64,000 nucleotides of DNA from Frankia casuarinae. Its GTDB lineage: Bacteria > Actinomycetota > Actinomycetes > Frankiales > Frankiaceae. The position numbers and the translations under genes were made by a program. Positions 60,357 to 64,000 of this stretch are shown piece by piece. The notes under the pieces are model-generated. The model was given only the letters and a program-made list of their open reading frames with translations. It had not been told where the DNA came from and ran no database searches. How positions within the stretch are numbered: position 1 is the first letter of the stretch; the number at the start of each line of letters is the position of its first letter. Location of the stretch: NCBI RefSeq assembly GCF_000013345.1, contig NC_007777.1, forward strand, positions 4,712,001 through 4,776,000, read 5' to 3'.

Positions 60357-60908
60357 GTGACCTTCGAGTCGTGGATGGCCCGGTTGCGGAGCGAGGGATA
60401 CCTCGTCTGCTCGGGGAGCTCCCCGGTGCCCGTCGAGGTACGAGGTGTTCGTCCCGACGGGGTCGGTCTGCTGTTCCGTTGCCGGGGAACGGCGATCCGG
60501 CTCGCCCTGTACCGGCCCGGACGGGCGGTATGGCAGATAGCCGTCCGCGACAAGGCGTGGTGCCCGGAGGAGTCCCTGCAGCTGTGGACGCACCACCCGC
60601 TCGGCACGCCGGATGTTCCGACCGACGCCCGGCTGGCCTTCCCCCGAGGCACCGAGCCGGACCAGGAGCTCGTCATCGACGGCGCTCGGGTGTGGGGATG
60701 GTGCGGCCATGAGGCGGGGCTGCTCCGGCCAGCCGCCGCGGCCCCCCTGTTCGACCGGTTGATGGCCACCGTCGCGAGGTCCGGCGGGGCGCGGTCCGGC
60801 CTCGCCCTGTCGGACCGCATCCAGCCAGATCTCACCCGGGAGGTCGCCGTGCCGGCCGCCCGATCGAGGGCTCGGGGCAAGGAGGGCATCAGCATCAGCA
60901 TCAGCTGA
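60357..60908 (+). CDS. Hypothetical protein, 183 residues
   Basis: It begins MTFESWMARLRSEGYLVCSG and is mostly beta-rich with Trp-containing stretches (VWQIAVRDKAWCPEESLQLWTHHP; RVWGWCGHEAGLL). I do not recognise it. AGGAAGG is about 11 bases before the GTG at 60357. It converges with the recombinase, and its last 8 bases overlap the end of that frame. Confidence 0.65.
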   Translation: MTFESWMARLRSEGYLVCSGSSPVPVEVRGVRPDGVGLLFRCRGTAIRLALYRPGRAVWQIAVRDKAWCPEESLQLWTHHPLGTPDVPTDARLAFPRGTEPDQELVIDGARVWGWCGHEAGLLRPAAAAPLFDRLMATVARSGGARSGLALSDRIQPDLTREVAVPAARSRARGKEGISISIS

Positions 60909-62742
60909 CGGCCGGCCGGAGGTGGCGATCCATCCGAACCGGGTGGTCGTCACATGGGCTACGCGGTCCTGTAAGCTTCAGATGCTTCCAGGGGGTGTAG
61001 CTCAGCCTGGTAGAGCGCCTCCCTCGCACGGAGGAGGCCAGGGGTTCGAGTCCCCTCACCTCCACCAATGTAGGCATTGCGCGAACCGCTCCCTTCGGGG
61101 GCGTTGTGGCTGGTAGGACAGCTGCGGCGCCCCTGTGGGGGGCGGGGGACGTGGCTGGTTGGGTCAGCTTCGGCTGGCTGATGTCTCCAGTGTCTACGTT
61201 GGTGACGTCCCTTGGAGCGTCGGGTCCGAGGACCTTGAAGATCGGTGTGAGCCGGTCGGGTCCGGTGATCTTTACTTCGGCGACCAAGGCTTCGATGAGA
61301 GCCTTGCGTCCGAGGTCGTCGCCTGTCTCGATAATCGTTTCGATGTGCCGGGTGACTGCGCGAAGGCTGGAACGGGCCGGCATAACGGGTTCGTGGTCGA
61401 TCTCTTCGGTGAGTTCGGCCTGCCGTTGGCGGAGCTGCTTCTGCTTGGTGCGTAGTGCTTCGAGGCGTGTGGCGAGGGTCTCGTCGTCGAGGGTACCGCG
61501 CTCGAACGCCCCAAGATAACGGTCGATGGCCTGGTCTGTCAGGGTGAGTTCCGTCTCAATGGTGCTGAGTTCGGCCGTGTGTTCGGATCGGGCGTCGCGG
61601 TGGCTGCGCTGGGCTTTGAGGACGGCGTCGGCGATGAGCTGCTGGTGGTCGCGGTAGAAGCCGGCAAGAGCGGTGAGTACGGCGTAGTCGACGGCGTCGG
61701 CGTCGAGGCGGGGGGCGTCGCATTCGTGGCGGTTGTAGCGGTTGCGGGTGTGGCAGGTGTAGTAGCGGTAGGTGTGGTTGCGGCCGGTCGCGCGGGTGCC
61801 GATGAGGGCTGTGCCGCACTGGGGGCAGCGCATCCGGCCGGTGAGGTAGTAGTCGGAGGGGTTGGAGGCCCGGCGTGAGGTCTCCTCGCTGCGTTCGGTG
61901 AGGATCTTCTGAGCGGCGTCGAACGTCTCCTCGTCGATGATCGGTTCGTGGGTGCCTTCGACGGTGATCTCGCGGAAGGTCAGTTCACCCAGATAGGCTC
62001 TGTTGTCGAGCATGCGCAGGATCTTGTGGCCGGACCAGGGGCCGCCGACGGTGGTACGCAGGCCGCGGTTGTTCAGGACGCTCGCGATGGCTCTGGTTCC
62101 GAGGCGGTCGCGGACGTACAGGTCGAAGATCAGCCGGACGATCGTGGCTTCGGCGACATCGATGATGAGCTTTTTGGCGATCTTGTCGACCTGGTAGCCG
62201 AACGGGCGCCGTCCGCCTTTCCACAGACCCTTGGCGGCCTTGCGTTCCATCCCGGCGATGACCCGGTCGATGATCATATCGCGCTCGAACTGCGCGAACA
62301 TCGCCAGTATCTGGAGAAGCATGCGGCCGATGGGAGTGGCGGTGTCGAACGGCTCCGTGGCCGAGCGGAACACGACCCCGGCCTGTTCGAGTTCTTCGAG
62401 GAGATCGACAGTGTCGCGCAGGCTGCGGGAGAGCCGATCGACGCGGTAGACGAGCAGGACGTCGATGAGCCCGTTGCGGGCGGCGGCCAGGGCCCGCTGG
62501 AGGTCCTTGCGTTCGGTGGTGGCGCCGGAGGCGTCGTCGGCGAACCGCAGGGCGACGATCCAGTTGGGTTGGGAGTCGACGTAGGAGCGCAGCCGTTCTT
62601 CCTGGGCCTCGATCGTGTAGGGCTGGTTCTCGTCGTCAGTGGAGCGACGCAGGTAGATCCCGACCCGGACGATCTCGGGTTGCGCGGCGACGGCCTGCTT
62701 GGTGCGTTTCGCGGTAGTACGGCGCGCAGTCGAGCGCGGCAT
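60901..62742 (-). CDS. Large serine recombinase/integrase with tRNA-antisense C-terminal tail
   Basis: The 613-residue protein has the resolvase catalytic domain (VGIYLRRSTDDENQ with the nucleophile Ser, and YRVDRLSRSLRD), the recombinase domain, a C4 zinc ribbon (RMRCPQCG...YTCHTRNRYNRHEC) and a coiled-coil segment (LRTKQKQLRQRQAELTEEI), as in large serine integrases. GGAAGGG lies nine bases before the ATG. From about residue 559 the frame runs antisense through tRNA-Ala (giving EVRGLEPLASSVRG...LSYTPW) and ends 90 bases beyond, over the end of the 60357 gene. The tail is chromosome-derived and may be inert. Confidence 0.93.
   Translation of the reverse strand: MPRSTARRTTAKRTKQAVAAQPEIVRVGIYLRRSTDDENQPYTIEAQEERLRSYVDSQPNWIVALRFADDASGATTERKDLQRALAAARNGLIDVLLVYRVDRLSRSLRDTVDLLEELEQAGVVFRSATEPFDTATPIGRMLLQILAMFAQFERDMIIDRVIAGMERKAAKGLWKGGRRPFGYQVDKIAKKLIIDVAEATIVRLIFDLYVRDRLGTRAIASVLNNRGLRTTVGGPWSGHKILRMLDNRAYLGELTFREITVEGTHEPIIDEETFDAAQKILTERSEETSRRASNPSDYYLTGRMRCPQCGTALIGTRATGRNHTYRYYTCHTRNRYNRHECDAPRLDADAVDYAVLTALAGFYRDHQQLIADAVLKAQRSHRDARSEHTAELSTIETELTLTDQAIDRYLGAFERGTLDDETLATRLEALRTKQKQLRQRQAELTEEIDHEPVMPARSSLRAVTRHIETIIETGDDLGRKALIEALVAEVKITGPDRLTPIFKVLGPDAPRDVTNVDTGDISQPKLTQPATSPAPHRGAAAVLPATTPPKGAVRAMPTLVEVRGLEPLASSVRGRRSTRLSYTPWKHLKLTGPRSPCDDHPVRMDRHLRPAVS
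60991..61067 (+). tRNA. tRNA-Ala (anticodon CGC), CCA encoded
   Basis: GGGGGTG and CACCTCC form the acceptor stem with one G-U pair, CCTCC-CTCGCAC-GGAGG the anticodon arm (anticodon CGC, reading GCG), and the T arm has TTCGAGT. The 3' CCA is encoded at 61065-61067. The body remains complete, although a recombinase lies directly 3' of it, consistent with integration beside or at the end of the tRNA. Confidence 0.96.
61087..61103 (+). terminator. Possible hairpin after tRNA-Ala
   Basis: CGCTCCC-TTC-GGGGGCG forms a seven-pair stem with one G-U, 20 bases after the tRNA. No T-run follows, so termination is only suggested; it also falls inside the recombinase frame on the other strand. Confidence 0.35.
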
Positions 62743-62780
62743 GGTGAGGTACCCTTCCTTCCCGAATGGGGTGTGCTGAG

Positions 62781-64000
62781 ACGCCAGGGCTCCGGCACGT
62801 TCGCGTTATGACCGGCTCGTCCGCGCGCCGACGGGACGGCCTGGATGTCCGTATCGTCAGGGAAAGCCGTGCAGGTCGAGCGCGGCGGTGGCGGTCTTGC
62901 AGGCCCGGCGCCCGGCCGGAACGTAGCGGTGGCCCGCGGCGCGGACCGCGTGCGCGACAGTGGCGCGGAAGATCGCGAGGTTGACCGGGCCGCGGCGGGT
63001 CCGGCTCCGGCTCGCGTCCTCACCGAAAGTGACGTCACGGACGTGGTGCTGACGGTTCTCGATGATCCACTGGCCGCGGGCGGCGTCGGCGAGGAACCCG
63101 GCCGAGGCCTGCTCGAAGGCCAGATCCGTGATGCCGTAGACCGTCTCCCGGCTGGGTTTCCTGCCCTTCTCCCGGCGCCAGCGCTGGATCCGGACGGCCT
63201 GGCGGGCGTGCGGGAACTCGGCGTGCTCGACGGTCGCGGCCTTCAGCGTGCGGGTCTCGTCACGGCCGTGGCCATGGTCGTGGGTGGTGTCGGCGACCGG
63301 GACGTCCGCCCACGGCAACGCGGCCAGGAACGCGCGCAGCGTTGGCTGGTTGCCCTTCACGACCGCAAGGTAATGGGCCTTCTTGTCGGTGACCAGCCAG
63401 TCGAGATGGTCGCGCACGGTATGCAGAGCGTCGAAGGTCAACAGGTCGCAGGCAAGGTCGAGGGGCTCGAGGACAGGGCGGAACGCCTTCGTCTCATTGC
63501 TCTTCGAGTCCACCTCGTGCTGGTTGACCAGCCGGCCGGTCGCCTGGTCGGCGACCCCGACCAGTTGGACCTGCCGCCCGTCGGCGCGCTTCGCGCCGCG
63601 GCTGGTCTTCCCATCCAGTGCGTAGACCGCCCGCACCGCTTCTCCCGCCGCCTCGGGTGACGCCGGCTTCGGCGGGGCCGGGTCGGCCAGCGGCGGATCG
63701 AGCAGTGCGCGGGCGAGCCGCGCGTCGTCGGTGTCGTTGAGGAACCGGCGGATCGTCGACTCGCTCGGCAGCCGGTAGCCGTCAAACGGGTCGTACGGCA
63801 GCCGCAGCCGGCGCCGTTCCTCCTCCGTGGTGCCGGCGAGCCATTCGATCACGGCGGTGACCCGGTCATGGCCCGCCGCGGTCAGCGCGCACAGCCACAC
63901 CGCCGCCAGCACCGCCAGCGGGTAGACCCGCCCACGTCGGCCCCGGTGCTCGCCCATCGCGTGCAGCCGCTGCCAGATTCCCTCACGCGACACCGCGCCG
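62781..64000. mobile_element. ISAs1-family insertion sequence (partial)
   Basis: The transposase at 62857 and about 75 bases of leader suggest the right-hand terminal inverted repeat begins near the CAGGGCTCCGG at 62781. The left terminal repeat is beyond the window, so limits are estimates. Confidence 0.4.
62857..63993 (-). CDS. ISAs1-family transposase
   Basis: The 378-residue DDE transposase holds AVYALDGKTSRGAKRADG, LLTFDALHTVRDH and KKAHYLAVVKGNQPTLRAF, matching the ISAs1/H-repeat family core, with the late ENRQHHVRDVTFGEDASR block containing the catalytic Glu. The frame starts at GTG 63993 but remains open to the window edge, so a few N-terminal residues may be missing. It reads toward the recombinase and seems intact. 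Confidence 0.9.
   Translation of the reverse strand: MSREGIWQRLHAMGEHRGRRGRVYPLAVLAAVWLCALTAAGHDRVTAVIEWLAGTTEEERRRLRLPYDPFDGYRLPSESTIRRFLNDTDDARLARALLDPPLADPAPPKPASPEAAGEAVRAVYALDGKTSRGAKRADGRQVQLVGVADQATGRLVNQHEVDSKSNETKAFRPVLEPLDLACDLLTFDALHTVRDHLDWLVTDKKAHYLAVVKGNQPTLRAFLAALPWADVPVADTTHDHGHGRDETRTLKAATVEHAEFPHARQAVRIQRWRREKGRKPSRETVYGITDLAFEQASAGFLADAARGQWIIENRQHHVRDVTFGEDASRSRTRRGPVNLAIFRATVAHAVRAAGHRYVPAGRRACKTATAALDLHGFP

Larger units (their letters stand above)
61068..64000. mobile_element. Integrated element at tRNA-Ala (left end; right end outside window)
   Basis: A serine recombinase beginning at the 3' side of an intact tRNA-Ala, followed by an ISAs1-family transposase, marks the start of a genomic island or prophage remnant. 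The junction is the tRNA 3' end near 61067; the far attachment site lies beyond 64000. The left limit is inferred, not proven. Confidence 0.6.

Overview
The window is a very GC-rich actinobacterial chromosome segment. A mycosin-type protease, a Pmt-type protein mannosyltransferase, a PIG-L deacetylase, actinobacterial Asp23-family proteins and frequent GTG starts with ATGA/GTGA overlaps all point to Actinobacteria. Gene content, composition and abundant 14-18 bp tandem repeats look most like Frankia, but that genus call is inference without a database search. Most of the window is ordinary core genome. The clear accessory part is the right end.

Layout. 1-10.3 kb (minus strand): an exopolysaccharide or glycan locus running off the left edge. 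It holds a Wzz-like chain-length protein (cut by the edge), a Wzx/MOP flippase with a 300-residue disordered head, a TylC3-type sugar C-methyltransferase, an RmlC-like epimerase, an SDR sugar enzyme, and a tightly coupled FkbH / acyl carrier protein / hexapeptide acyltransferase trio that could load a C3 acyl unit onto a carrier and pass it to a sugar. 10.7-18.2 kb: an orphan mycosin, tyrS, two GT2 and one GT4 glycosyltransferases and a PIG-L deacetylase. 18.4-19.6 kb: pth and rplY. 19.8-23.2 kb: a seven-gene envelope-stress operon of Asp23/Gls24 proteins and membrane anchors that also encodes a small J-domain-like protein. 23.5-31.1 kb: ispE, an ABC-F ATPase, a delta-9-type desaturase, tRNA-Gln, glmU and prs. 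31.2-38.7 kb: trpS, ksgA, tatD, a leader-less LivJ-like binding protein, a YdcF-like protein, rsmI and pmt.

39-49 kb: small hypotheticals, a GH15 enzyme, an FHA protein, a DUF305 protein, a SulP transporter, a GH43-like protein, a possible YceI remnant, a VOC protein and TesB thioesterase. 49-55.4 kb: an MFS pump with a divergent TetR regulator, a pseudokinase, a SLOG protein and a degenerate Nudix protein. 55.6-59.4 kb: a molybdate cluster lacking modA, DUF1918 and a phosphoribosyltransferase-hydrolase fusion. 60.3-64 kb: an integrated element at tRNA-Ala(CGC), with a serine recombinase whose reading frame runs antisense through the tRNA, followed by an ISAs1-family transposase.

The features most worth a second look are an array of TGACA-type motifs spaced 10-11 bp apart between the desaturase and tRNA-Gln, the recombinase with a tRNA-antisense tail, the J-domain protein inside the Asp23 operon, ispE and ksgA lacking any ordinary start codon, leaderless-type -10 boxes at six genes, and short tandem repeats sitting on or just beyond stop codons.
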